A stretch of DNA of 64,000 bases from Panulirus ornatus. Its lineage: Eukaryota; Arthropoda; Malacostraca; Decapoda; Palinuridae. How positions within the stretch are numbered: position 1 is the first letter of the stretch; the number at the start of each line of letters is the position of its first letter. Both the position numbers and the translations under genes were made by a program. The stretch is from the NCBI RefSeq assembly GCF_036320965.1, contig NC_092242.1, positions 65,578,520 to 65,642,519 of the forward strand, in the 5' to 3' direction. Below are positions 46,283 through 57,407 of the stretch, piece after piece. Below the pieces are notes generated by a model. That model searched no databases. It saw nothing but the letters and a program-made list of their open reading frames with translations, and had not been told where the DNA came from.

Positions 46283-46781
46283 CACTGGACAGTGAAGCAG
46301 GTCAGAATTTATAATACAAAGGAATTCAATGCAAACAGCAACAGATGGTTGGATGGTATTTTCAAGCCATGTTTATAACAGCAGACAAAATCAGTGACTC
46401 GCAAATTAATGTGGTAACAGTAGAAAAAACAAGATTTTTCCAACAAAACCTGTACACTTTCTCCTGCATACAGACCACTACTGACCTGGCATGATCAACT
46501 ACCAGAGAACAACAAATTCGTACTTAAAGATGAGACTCTGTAAACGACCTGAACTGATGGTCATCGAACCATAATTGTAGTAGGTCATCGAACCTTCGAC
46601 CTTACGAGAACACTGACCCAAGTTCCCTGTGCGTCAGACAAGTCACACAGCAGAGCTGACGATGGGGGGGCTTTTTTTTTACTTTCTTAAGCTCTCTCCA
46701 ATCTATTGCAATATCAAAAGTTGTCATGAAAAACACACCCAAGAAAAAGGCAAAAGTTCTGCTTTAAAAGATGTGGTGATA

Positions 46782-46795
46782 ACACACACACACAC

Positions 46796-46833
<38 letters not shown>
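46782..46833. repeat. (CA)n microsatellite
   Basis: CA tract with one CG interruption. Confidence 0.97.
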
Positions 46834-46835
<2 letters not shown>

Positions 46836-48501
46836 AAAAAAAGAAAAAACTAACTCGTTGATCAAGCTTTTGAAAGCGCCACATTTTTCCACGAATCCGC
46901 CCAGTGTTTCTAAAGTCAACGTGACCCGAAGGAACAACTCTTTTTCTTCCTTTCACGTCAAAAACTGCGGGAGTTTTTCAGCACCGCATTAGGCAACACA
47001 AGCATCTAAACGATTAGTAATACAAATCAGTTCTACTTTAAAGAATGTTACAGTGATACTACACTCAACAAAAATATAACAGAAAAGGAATTGAATCCTA
47101 GTCTACTTAACTGTTTTGCAGAAGCACACACACACACACGTCTGATCACTACCATAAAGGTGATGCTAAAACACTAGTTCGACAGACACATCTTTTCAGA
47201 AAATCAGGGTAATCCACATTCTAGATTGTGCGAATACAATTTTACAAGCCCCGTGACAAAACGATCAAAATATAGGGAATAACTCGTTTTGGGAGATATA
47301 ACAGAAAGGATCAAAATGTTATAAGAATTTCGACAACGTACGAAAAGTTCTGACATAAGCGAGGGATTCAACGACTAGAAATAACGTTATGTAAATAAAG
47401 GAAGCTGTAGTACATACGTTGGCATTATTTTCCTAACTGTTCAGTAAATTACCATTTAATACCACTAGTGAATACGAGTACTTCAGCACCTTCAAATCAA
47501 GGCCAGACAAATACTAAACTTTCTCTCCTACATATATAAAATACGTGTGTGTGTGTGTGTGGAGCAGAAAAGTTTTAATATCAAAGGATTCTGGCGTTGA
47601 AGATACACGTTGGCTACGTGCCGAAACATATCGCCAGCTGAGGATATATATAATTGACAAATACAGCCCATGAAATGAAGGTACAGTTAGGGTGAGACAT
47701 GGCTAAATACCGCAGTATTATTAGATATATATGACAATATTACGAGACACCACAAGAGAATAAGTATACGAAACACCGCATGATGTTGCCTTAAGACAAT
47801 ACCGTTTAAAATAGGGATATAAATATCGCTACAATAAGCAACATAACCGCGTGCGTTGTAAGCCGAAGATATCGCCAGACACAACAAAGATATTCAAAAG
47901 ATATTGCAAAAATAACGCTGGGGAGGAGACAGGTGTGAGCCCCTTTGATGCTGGGGAGCGTGTAATACCTCTCTTTCTCCCCCAGGTAAGGTGGAGGAGC
48001 CAGACATTTCTCCTTTTATGATGTTCGTAATCGATCATTCCATATCTTCCACAAATTCCTCATCCGGGACAGGTGGAACTGGGGACCAGGTGGAACGGAA
48101 TGGGTCTGGTAAAACAGACTGGGAAAGGAATGGGCCACATGATGATGAAAAGAAATAATAAACAATAATAATAACAACAACAAATCAGGTTATAATGCTT
48201 TGAAAAGTATAAGCGAGGAGGTGGATGAGGTTTGCAACAGCAGTGATGTTGTAGGCTAGGAAAAGTTGAAGTGGGAAAGGAGCATTAGTTGGGTTAAGGA
48301 TGAAGTGGGAAGGGAAAATAATGTGGGGTGGGGGGTAGGTGAAAGGAAAGGGTTTGGTGGGCAAGAGGAGAGGAGAAAGAGGAGGTAAACAAATAGGAAT
48401 GGCAGATGAGCTAGAGAGGAACAAGTGCCCAATTACATGAACAAGCAACTCATGAACACTGATTGGAGGCAGGGGAAGTAAGAATACACGATAAGCATGA
48501 C

Positions 48502-48506
<5 letters not shown>

Positions 48507-48577
<71 letters not shown>

Positions 48578-48600
48578 GCAATACAGAAAGGAGGAATGAC

Positions 48601-48685
<85 letters not shown>

Positions 48686-48688
48686 TAT
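48507..48688. repeat. Paired (GA)n and (CA)n(TA)n microsatellites
   Basis: GA at 48507-48574, then 25 bases, then CA followed by TA to 48688. They lie inside the left arm. Confidence 0.97.
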
Positions 48689-49079
48689 CAGACAAACGTT
48701 CTTGGGGGACAGAGGTTCGCTAATAGAATTCGACATAAATTTGGCCGGAGGTACGTACGCCTGGGGTTGCCTGATTGCCTCTACCTCAGGTGAATCCATT
48801 AAGGATGAGCACTTTAACATACGAGGGGGAAAAGTGCTACATTTGTAGGATTATACAGAGGACATCAGGCATCCTATTCGATCCTATAGAGGGGGAGTGA
48901 GGATCTCCGTCAGGAAGAGAGATACAAGATGATAAATGAAACACACTAAAGAGCGAAGGATGAATGCATTCCATGGCATGAATAGGAGTTTAGGGGAAAG
49001 GTATATCCTAATGTGGGCACATATAAATGCCTGTATACACACATATACATGCTTATCATATATATGTATATATTGAGCA

Positions 49080-49138
49080 AATGCGACCTTTCTTCGTCTG
49101 TTCCTAGCGCTACCTCGCTAAAGCGGGAAACGGTGATT
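49080..49138 (+). mobile_element. Solo LINE tail
   Basis: CTTCGTCTGTTCCTAGCGCT, ACCTCGC, then AAAGCGGGAAACGGTG matches the tail of the LINE at 27585-27630. The upstream 60 bases are TATA/CACA-rich, as in that element. No RT sequence precedes it. Confidence 0.75.
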
Positions 49139-50399
49139 AATATCCCTGAATGCAGGGATAAGCAGAGTCGAAGACACCCACGAGGATAACAATTAACCCA
49201 GACAATCATAGTGATCCTTCAGTTTAATCCTCATTACGAAGCTCATGAAACTATTCGTGAAGGAGTGAACTACACACGTATATTTCTCTTCAATAAGATC
49301 TATGACTTACCTCTCTGTCGACTCCAGAAGCTGTGATGCTTTCACTTCCTGTATTCTTTTTCTTCTCCTTCCTCTCCTTTTTCTTGTCTCATTCTCTTCC
49401 TCTCCTTTTCCTTGTCTCACACTCTTCTTTGTCTTCTTCCTCTCCTTTTTCTTCAGTATCATGGGAGAGTTACCTCAACTCCTGGATTAAATGAGGTGTC
49501 AACAAGCGTTAAATATTCAAATACACGAGTCGATAAGTCATTTTTTTTTTTACCATTTGCTGAGGACGACGTAGCCTATCAAGGTGATGGAACGGACCGA
49601 CCAAGATTAAACTTAATGCACAAAGGGATTCGAGAAATGTCACGAGTGTTGAGGTCCTGTAGCCTCGACCTTCCTGATGGGAAGGTCATGTTTGTTTACG
49701 TTATAACAAAGGTCGTCCATCACAATTTGTCACTCAAGACAAATCCTTCGCCACTCTAACCTTTACCAAATACTACACGTGTTGCTGGCCATCCGGACAA
49801 CACTATAATATCACAACTAGCTACATGGAAACTATAAAACTTTCACTATTCACTAAACCAGAAATTGTAGGATAAAAGAGGAAGGGTATATGAATATTGG
49901 ACCAAATCATTTTTTGAAATGCCGTTGTCATTAACACCAGCGAAGAGTTATATTAGACAAATCCATGAGAGTCACTGGCCTCGATGCTTACGAACACTCG
50001 TGTTATGCCGGATGTGGAGCGTCTGTGAGAGGTATCCATGGCAACCAATGTTTGCAAACAAAAGCAGCTTTTACCCCCAGGTAATGGAAGGATCATTTTG
50101 TCTGTTCGAACCCGCATTTTATGGAAGTCTGATTACGCTTTCCCTTGCATGAAATCTTGGCCCTAAGCCACCTGCACTTCGAGATTAAAATTTCTTCATT
50201 GCTTGAATACAGGATCACGAGTCTCGCGCGTAGAAAATTCTGCTATTTTGTTTGAGTTAATAACATTCCATTAAAGGATATAATCTATGGTCGGAATGGT
50301 ATCACAGCCGGAAATGTTTTGCGATATTGTACGTGTGATTGATTAGTTTACAGATACATAGGTACGATGGGTGAGGGGAGTGAGTGAGAAACACCAGAT

Positions 50400-50740
50400 G
50401 GTCCTTCAGTGAGAGATAGGAGCTGGTGATCCATGAATGAGAGATACTGCAACCCAGTGTTTCTCAAAAAGAGATAGAGAATACAAAAAGCAGTCACTTC
50501 TGCCTCTCGAGTGAAACATGCCAGATACCAGCGTCTCTCTGCAGTGAGAGATGCAGGGCCTCTGGTGCCCTGGGAGTGTGAGAGACAAGAAATGCACCTC
50601 CCTGCTCAGTAATTGCCTCCTCTTCCATCACAAGTCGTTATCACTATCAACAGAGGAAGGGGGAACGATTCAACTCCCTTGTTTACAAGCGCATTGGCAA
50701 TTAAGATACTGGAGAACCTATTTAGAATTTCGTAGTCTGT
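50400..50740 (-). repeat. Third, diverged copy of the arm repeat block
   Basis: TGCCTCCTCTTCCATCACA ... AATTAAGATACTGGAGAA resembles right-arm 60500-60640 (CGCCTCCTTCCACCACA ... AATTAAGATACCGGAGAA) in the same orientation, so this block exists in at least three places. Preceding GTGAGAGATxxCAG units also recur. Confidence 0.6.
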
Positions 50741-50999
50741 ATCTATATATTTTCATATACGTATATGATATCATAGGCTTCAGTCAATGAATACACCTAC
50801 AAGACGACATCACACATGCTAGATATTGTAAGACGAGGTGGTAAATGCCTGGACTATTGATGATCCGGATTCATTCGAGGCTCCAGTCGGAATTACCAAT
50901 GCCAGCTTAACGTGATGCCATCACCTGTAATACACAGGAGCTCGTAAGTCCCTCTGGACCTGGCCTTTACTACAGATTCCCACTTACAAAGGATACTGA

Positions 51000-51070
51000 C
51001 GTTAAGTAGCCAAGTGGACAGGGGCATTAAGGCAGCGCAATTGACGCACTCGTCTTCGCCGTTCGATCCA
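51000..51070 (+). other. tRNA-like sequence (Pol III box A and box B), likely SINE head or pseudogene
   Basis: TAGCCAAGTGG (51007-51017) matches box A and GTTCGATCC (51061-51069) matches box B with the spacing of a long-variable-arm Leu/Ser tRNA. The acceptor stem sequences do not pair, so a functional tRNA is unlikely. Confidence 0.45.
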
Positions 51071-51429
51071 AATATTTATTGTTTCTTCGTTTATTGGTGA
51101 GTAAAAGAAATCAACCGAAGAAGTGTCTAAAACGTAAATGAGCATCAGTTCCGCCCACAGGGTTGGCAATTACTGAACGAACGGAGATTTATAAAATAAA
51201 GGAGTCATAAATGTTCAGCCAAATGTCCAGACTTACACAGAACAGTGTCGAGCCAAGATCAGACACAGTACTTCGTGGTACCATATGCCTCACGGCTTTC
51301 CTTCATATAACAAACGCTTATTGCAGTGCTAACGCAAACAGGAATTTACTTCGCTACTATCGTGGCCAATCTAAAACTTCAGTTATTGTTGCCAGTCATA
51401 ATATATCTTAAAGATACTGAAACCAGTTA

Positions 51430-51900
51430 TAATTCACTAACATGCATTTGCAACTTTTGCAACCAGCTATGGGTTATAGCTGTGCTATTGTAGCCAATTA
51501 TGATTAATCGCAATGCTATTGAAACCAATTACAGTTCATCATAATGCGGTAACCAATTTCATTGCCGTGCTATTGTTGCCGATTACAATCTATTGCCGAG
51601 CGTTACAACCAATTACTTTTAGTTGCAATGTTTTAACATTATGATATATATTGCCATGCTAAGACATCCAGTCTTGTCTAACTGCACTGCTATTGCAGAC
51701 AATCATAACCTATTGCCATGCCGCTGAAGCCAATAATATAATTCATTAATATGTTACCGCATCCTATCATACTTCATTGCAATGCTACAGCAGTGATTTA
51801 TAACCTGGATCATAATCGCAACTAATCAGAATTTACAGCAATACTGTTGTAACCAATTATAACTTAGTGAAATATTATTGTAACTAATTAGTATTAACTG
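51430..51900 (+). repeat. Degenerate AT-rich minisatellite, unit about 35 bp
   Basis: GCTATTGTAACCAATTATAA followed by TTCATTGCAAT-like spacing recurs roughly twelve times with heavy divergence. Confidence 0.8.
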
Positions 51901-52523
51901 CACTGCTATCATGTATCTCTTTAAAATGAGAAATGTTCACCACAAACTTGCTTCTGATTTCAGTTAAGTTTCTCAGAACTAAGAGCAGTACATTGAAAAC
52001 CAAGAGGTATAAAAACAATTCAGAGATTTCAATCCTTATTCCACCCAAATTCTTTTGGCCCAGCATGACTACAATAACCAAAATTACCGTAACTGACCTT
52101 GCTGAAGCACATAAATTTTGCATTACTGTACGAGAGAAAATGTAGTTCGTCAAATGGTGATTTAGTATTGCTTAAAATACTATTCATACTTAAAGTCTTA
52201 TTCATTGATTCGAATGGAAAAAAAAAAAAGTCACAGCTCAGACGTCACCGTCCAGGAATGAAACTTAGGAACAAACATAAGAAAGGTTATTCTTGTACCT
52301 TCTCTACGATACCCTTCAAAGGCCTGCCCTACATACGATATGTGTAGGTGTGTGTGCGCCTGTGTATTCTACCGCATTTAATGGCTCCTGCAGCCTAAGG
52401 CTGTGATACCTCCAGTACCTGGGAAAAATGGACTCCTCTGGAATGAGAAGTTCTTTGACTAGACTATACTCCCAATGGTACAACCTCACCAAAGGTAACT
52501 TTTCATCTGCAGCGTACGTAAAG

Positions 52524-52574
<51 letters not shown>
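52524..52574. repeat. Perfect alternating palindrome (AC)n(TA)n(TG)n
   Basis: About 13 bases of AC, 24 of TA and 15 of TG form a symmetric self-complementary tract of strictly alternating purine and pyrimidine. Its centre at about 52549 lies close to the midpoint of the large inverted duplication. Confidence 0.95.
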
Positions 52575-53691
52575 ATGTTTAGACAATAGAAATTCAGTTT
52601 TGTTATTGCCATATCTAAAACTTTAGAGTATGATCAGAATCCAATTAACGAATAGGACAGCCTGTGTCTTCAGAGGACCACCTACCATTCATGTACCGTC
52701 ACCAACCTCTCATTTCCTTCATTAAAACTTTTTTCTTTTTGTGCTGCGTCCCGCGGCAACATCTTAATATAGGTGTGTAGCTCGATCTAATTAGATCATT
52801 ACTGACAATAAAGGCGTCAGGAATAATGAGGATAATTGCCTACGGTTCGACAAAGCAAGTAATTAATCAATCTGTTGCGCACAGTGTTCCTTATTTGTCA
52901 CAAATTTTGAGTTATTTGAGATTTGTGTGTGTGTGTGTGTGTACCTTCACTTGTCTTCTGCATTCGAGACGATACTTCTTTCAACTACTCAAAACTCTCT
53001 CTGAGGCAATAGCGTTTATGACCCTCTCAAGAAGAAAGAACAGCAGACTATCATATTCCCTAACACTGTTAGATTACTTTAGGTATATCGTGTAGAATAC
53101 AATATCATTTAAGTGTCCAACTCTATTCTAAACATGGGAGAGAAAGAGAGAATATTTTTTTTTTTTTCGCAAGCCTCTCTGGGAGTTGCAGCTGCGACCA
53201 TCATTAGAGGAGTTTTAAATACAGTGAACCCGCTACAGAAATGTTTCAGAGTCAACCCGAACTCACTCTCTCTCTCTCTCTCTCGGTTGGGAAGACATCC
53301 TCGCAATAACATCAGTCAGACACCAAAAGTTTTGATGATCAAGGGATCAAAAACTCCAGTTAACCTTTACACTCCCATGGCCCATCGTAGTTTACCCCGG
53401 CTCGATTCACTTTAGGAGAGTGATTTCTGAACGTAAGAAAATATCTTTTAAGGAAAGAGATCGAGAGATCTAGAGAGAGGGAGATCCTAGAGTGTAAATC
53501 GACGTATCTCGAAAGAAATCCTTAAATGAATGATGTTTAATCTCTGTTAGACATCATAAACACATATACAAATACAGGACCTCACGTTGGCAACATATAT
53601 ATACACCCCATGTGGATCTCACGTTGGCAACATACCAACACACACTGACCCCGTGCGAATAACAATTAAATTCTTGAAGGATATCCCTTAA

Positions 53692-53770
53692 TGCCTCGGT
53701 GGTGCAGTGGTTATCATCGCTGACTATGAATCACCGTGGTTAAGTCAGAGTTCCGGACAAGGCAATCGGT
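53692..53770 (+). mobile_element. tRNA-derived SINE-like element
   Basis: TGCCTCGGTGGTGCAGTGGT contains a perfect box A (TGGTGCAGTGG), and AGTTCCGGAC about 50 bases on resembles box B. GCCT near the start pairs with AGGC near 53760, as in an acceptor stem. The unusual variable region and box B mismatch favour a SINE head over a working tRNA gene. Confidence 0.5.
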
Positions 53771-54429
53771 TCACAGCCAGCCCCAGCTGTTCATCCTTCC
53801 CCATGAGGAAGGTCGATAGGGTCAAACTAATGGATGGGACATTCAGCTTTATTGGGTGACTGATATAGAATATTATCTTGTATGAAAGTGGATTTGCATA
53901 GCACTGAACATATGGGAGATGAAAATATTTTTGCTTTACTTCAAAGTCCAATTAATGTTGTCTCTTTTTTTCAACAATAATCTCATAAAACTGTTGTGCT
54001 TTTGACATGAGTGTCATTACAATTAATGTCTGTAAAAGCAATGACAGCAGACCATAAAGCCTTTGACAATTCACAAATACCATTTGACAACATATTTTTG
54101 AGGCACTGTTTGTAGGAGAACTTGTTAATTCTATAAAAGTGACAACACACAGGAAATCGCGTTTGATTAATTAGCGAACAGTATATTTCCTTGTTTTGAA
54201 CTTTTCTCATTATCAAGCAAGAGAGGATCGTTTTAACCAACAAAATCATGAAAGGTTTTTTTTTTTAAGCGAACTACCTCCATTTAAGTCGGGGATTCGT
54301 GGGGGGTATCGATATGTTCGAATTGCAATTTATTGATATGTAGTGAAAAACTCGCAGTCAACTTTTCACTTGCACAACCATTTCCTGAACTTCCTCTTTG
54401 TATCTTGACCTGAATGCTGATAACACAGT

Positions 54430-54760
54430 AACCACAGTCAAGACAACAGAGGTACCAGTAATGAGGCACCAAAATCAAGAAACAGACACACCAGTGGTGA
54501 TGTACTAGAGGTAAGACAACAAAGGTACCACAGGAATGACAACACAGGTACCAAAAGACATCGCAAGTACCAGTAGTGAGGTACCAGAGCCAAGACAACA
54601 TATGCACCAGAGATAAGACAACGCAGGTACCAAAGATAAACAAAGCAGGTACCAGAATCAAGACAACTCAGGCACCACTGATGCTGTACGAGTTACAACA
54701 CAAACAGGTACCAGAATCAAGACAATAGAGGTACCAGTGATGAAGTACCAGAAAAGACAA
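54430..54760 (+). repeat. Minisatellite with GGTACCAG core, unit about 22-26 bp
   Basis: AAGACAACACAGGTACCAGA and variants recur about twelve times with variable spacing. Confidence 0.85.
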
Positions 54761-56653
54761 CACCTCAGCCACTTTCATCAGACTATTGGTTATAACACTG
54801 GAGGCATATCAACATGAAGGGAAAGGCACGTGGAAAGGACCCTGAAGACGTCGAGTTCAATGACTAAACCCACTAAGGTCGACGACTATCTGATTATTAT
54901 TTCATGTACTCAAAGCTTACGGTAATATACATCCGGTGTAAAAAAAAAAAAAAAGTACTCAAAGGGTCATGTAGTTGTATTCAAGAGGTTAAGTAATCGA
55001 ACTCAATGATTCGAGTCAGTGAAGTCAATGTCTTGGTCTTTTCATTATCTTTCCCATTCCTGGGGTTAACGCGCACCCAAAACCTTAAATAATTTAAAAT
55101 ATCGCGTTATATAGGTTCTAGTTATGAATATAGTTTAATATGGTTCTACTGCTATATACATTAACATCGTGAACTGGCAAAAGTTTCGAAATCTGAATGA
55201 CGCTTGAAACTCAGGGTCGTCCTAGAAACATGTCCCGATATTTTATTTTGGACAGCAAGAAAGTCCTTATTGAATGAACACACTCCTTGCCACTCTTATA
55301 ACTATTAAGTAAAGACAAAATCATAAAATATTTTCAGCTGCGATAGCATCAACAACCATATATCATACACCTGTTCAGAAATGAGAGTAATGTAACGTAA
55401 TTAACAAAAGACATTTCTACCCACGAGTCTTATGAACCTGTATTTAAACAATGAAGAAATTGTAATCTCGAAGTGCAGGTGGCTTAGGGCCAAGATTTCA
55501 TGCAAAGGAAAGCGTAATCAGACTTCCATAAAATGCGGGTTCGAACAGTCAAAATGATCCTTCCATTACCTGGGGGTAAAAGCTGCTTTTGTTTGCAAAC
55601 ATTGGTTGCCATGGATACCTCTCACAGAGGCTCCACATCCGGCATAACACGAGTGTTCGTAAGCATCGAGGCCAGTGACTCTCATGGATTTGTCTAATAT
55701 TACTCTTCGCTGGTGTTAATGAAAACGGCATTTCAAAAAAATGATTTGGTCCAATATTCATATATCATTCCTCTTTTATCCTACAAGTTTCTGGTTTAGT
55801 AAATAATGAAAATGTTATCAGTTTCCATGTAGCTAGTTGTGATGTTATAGTGTTGTCCGGATGGCCAGCAACACGTGTAGTATTTGGTAAAGGTTAGAGT
55901 GGCGAAGGATTTGTCTTGAGTGACAAATTGTGATGGACGACCTTTGTTATAACGTAAACAAACATGACCTTCCCATCAGGAAGGTCGAGGCTACAGGACC
56001 TCAACACTCGTGACATTTCATGAATCCCTCAGTCGGTCCCTTCCATCACCTTGATATGCTATGTCATCCCCAACACATAAATGACTTTCAAACATTTTTT
56101 AGACATTCGACGCCTAATGACACCTTAGTTAAATCATAAAGATTAGATTAAAAAGAAAATTAATTAAAAAAAAAAGAAAGACGACGAATAAGATAGAAAA
56201 AACAAGCCTCAGGCATACCTTACGCTAAAGTCAACAGTGAGGCAAGTCAAAGACTTTATAATGAAAGGTAAGGTGACGTATGTTGTTCACTTCCCCTTAA
56301 TGAAGAGCTTCAAGAACCGTGGAATGAGGATTAAACGAGAGGATCACGATTGTCATCCGAGTTAACACGCATACTTAAACCCTAGTCTGGGCGCCGGCCA
56401 CTCACCCCGAGATTCGGGGTCGCGATATGATTTGCGCAGGCGCAGAACGTGTCTTACAACCTTTTCGTTAAAATACATCGTAAATGAGATATTCACTACA
56501 TCTTTTCCTCCCATATGGTAATTAATAATTCATCTAAAGTTTCACAAAAAACATTCATGAAAAATATATTTACGTGAAATTTCGATGTGATGAAACGTAT
56601 TTTTCTCACACTAAAATGTATACCTTCTACATAATCTACTTCAAAACTATTCA

Positions 56654-57010
56654 CTAACACAATCTATAAATTTCATAAAGCATTAATACATGTATATGCA
56701 TAAATGATACGGGGAAAAAAAATTTTCTACGTACTTGCTTACTGGATTTCGAAGCCTCGTTTCCCAATTCACCGCTGGCCTTAACTGTCTTCCTGGATTT
56801 CAATGCCTCGTTCACCGATTCATCGCCAGCGTCAAATGTTTCCCTGGATTTCAAAGCTTCTTTCACAGAGTCACCGCCAGCGTCAAATATCTTCTTGGAT
56901 TTCGAAGCTTCGTTCACAGATTCACCGACGGCGTCAAACGTCTTCCTGGGTTTCAAAGCCTCGTTCGCCAATTCACAAACTTCAACGTAATATTTCTTAC
57001 CCCGTCAAGG
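56654..57010 (-). other. Open frame with 17-residue (51 bp) tandem repeats, coding status uncertain
   Basis: The minus strand encodes about four and a half copies of SVNEALKSRKTFDAGGE-like units (56743-56990), a charged, probably helical repeat. The unit is a multiple of three, and several unit-to-unit changes are synonymous in this frame (GCA/GCT, GAA/GAG, TCG/TCT). A possible donor (AA/GTACGT) follows the last unit. There is no in-frame ATG and no clear acceptor. The plus strand is also open through the repeat, so this may be only a minisatellite. Confidence 0.35.
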
Positions 57011-57382
57011 TCGTCCAGCGTCCTCAGCACGACTCATTTGTCCAGATGGATGGCACTATAAGGTCTGGCCTTCAGCTGCTGTCTCTTGGGAGGAACATTG
57101 GTTGGTCTTTACGGCAACGACGGCTCAATGTTTACATTTCTCGAAGGTCCGCCCGTTGAACCATACGGAGGTACTGTAGGGTCATTATCCATCGTTCTTT
57201 TAACTATCCTGGTATGCAAAGAGTTCTCAACGTAACACAGAGTCAAGAATGTTGAAATTCTGGTCAAAAATGATTGGATTAAGCACGGACACACTTGGGT
57301 ACATCCGTACGGCGCTGGTGTTTCGGGGCAACTGACTAGTCAAATCAAATTTTACAGCGTGGACCGTCAGACGGAGGTGCGG

Positions 57383-57407
57383 GGGGGGGGGGATGGGGGG
57401 GGAAATG
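57383..57407 (+). repeat. G-rich homopolymer runs
   Basis: A run of about 12 G, then AT, then 8 G; it has G-quadruplex potential. Confidence 0.85.

Larger units (their letters stand above)
45500..47860. other. Left-arm interior without recognised features
   Basis: No gene is supported and homology to the right arm could not be followed securely by eye. It holds (CT)n(TA)n at 46192-46280, (CA)n at 46782-46833 and a small (TG)n near 47547. Confidence 0.5.
43430..50400 (+). repeat. Left arm of large inverted duplication
   Basis: Blocks match the reverse complement of 55265-61650 in mirrored order: 43480-44350 with 60650-61525; 44340-44600 with 60420-60660; 45050-45480 with 59640-60050; 47865-48110 with 58090-58390; 49570-50240 with 55415-56080; then weaker to about 50390. 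Around 49920-50160 I count only about seven differences in roughly 240 bases; other blocks are more diverged. It includes no recognised gene. Confidence 0.9.
50741..55264. other. Spacer of the inverted duplication
   Basis: No gene is recognised. It contains a tRNA-like element (51000-51070), the minisatellite at 51430-51900, the (AC)(TA)(TG) palindrome at 52524, a SINE-like element at 53692 and a GGTACC-containing minisatellite at 54430-54760. Confidence 0.55.

Noticed and set aside
49919..50152. 77-residue frame conserved in the opposite arm (55549-55761)
   Set aside because: Most differences between arms change the amino acid and one creates a stop, so the match reflects recent duplication, not coding constraint.
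53692..53770. Functional tRNA gene
   Set aside because: Box B is imperfect and the variable region does not fold as a tRNA; a SINE head is more likely.
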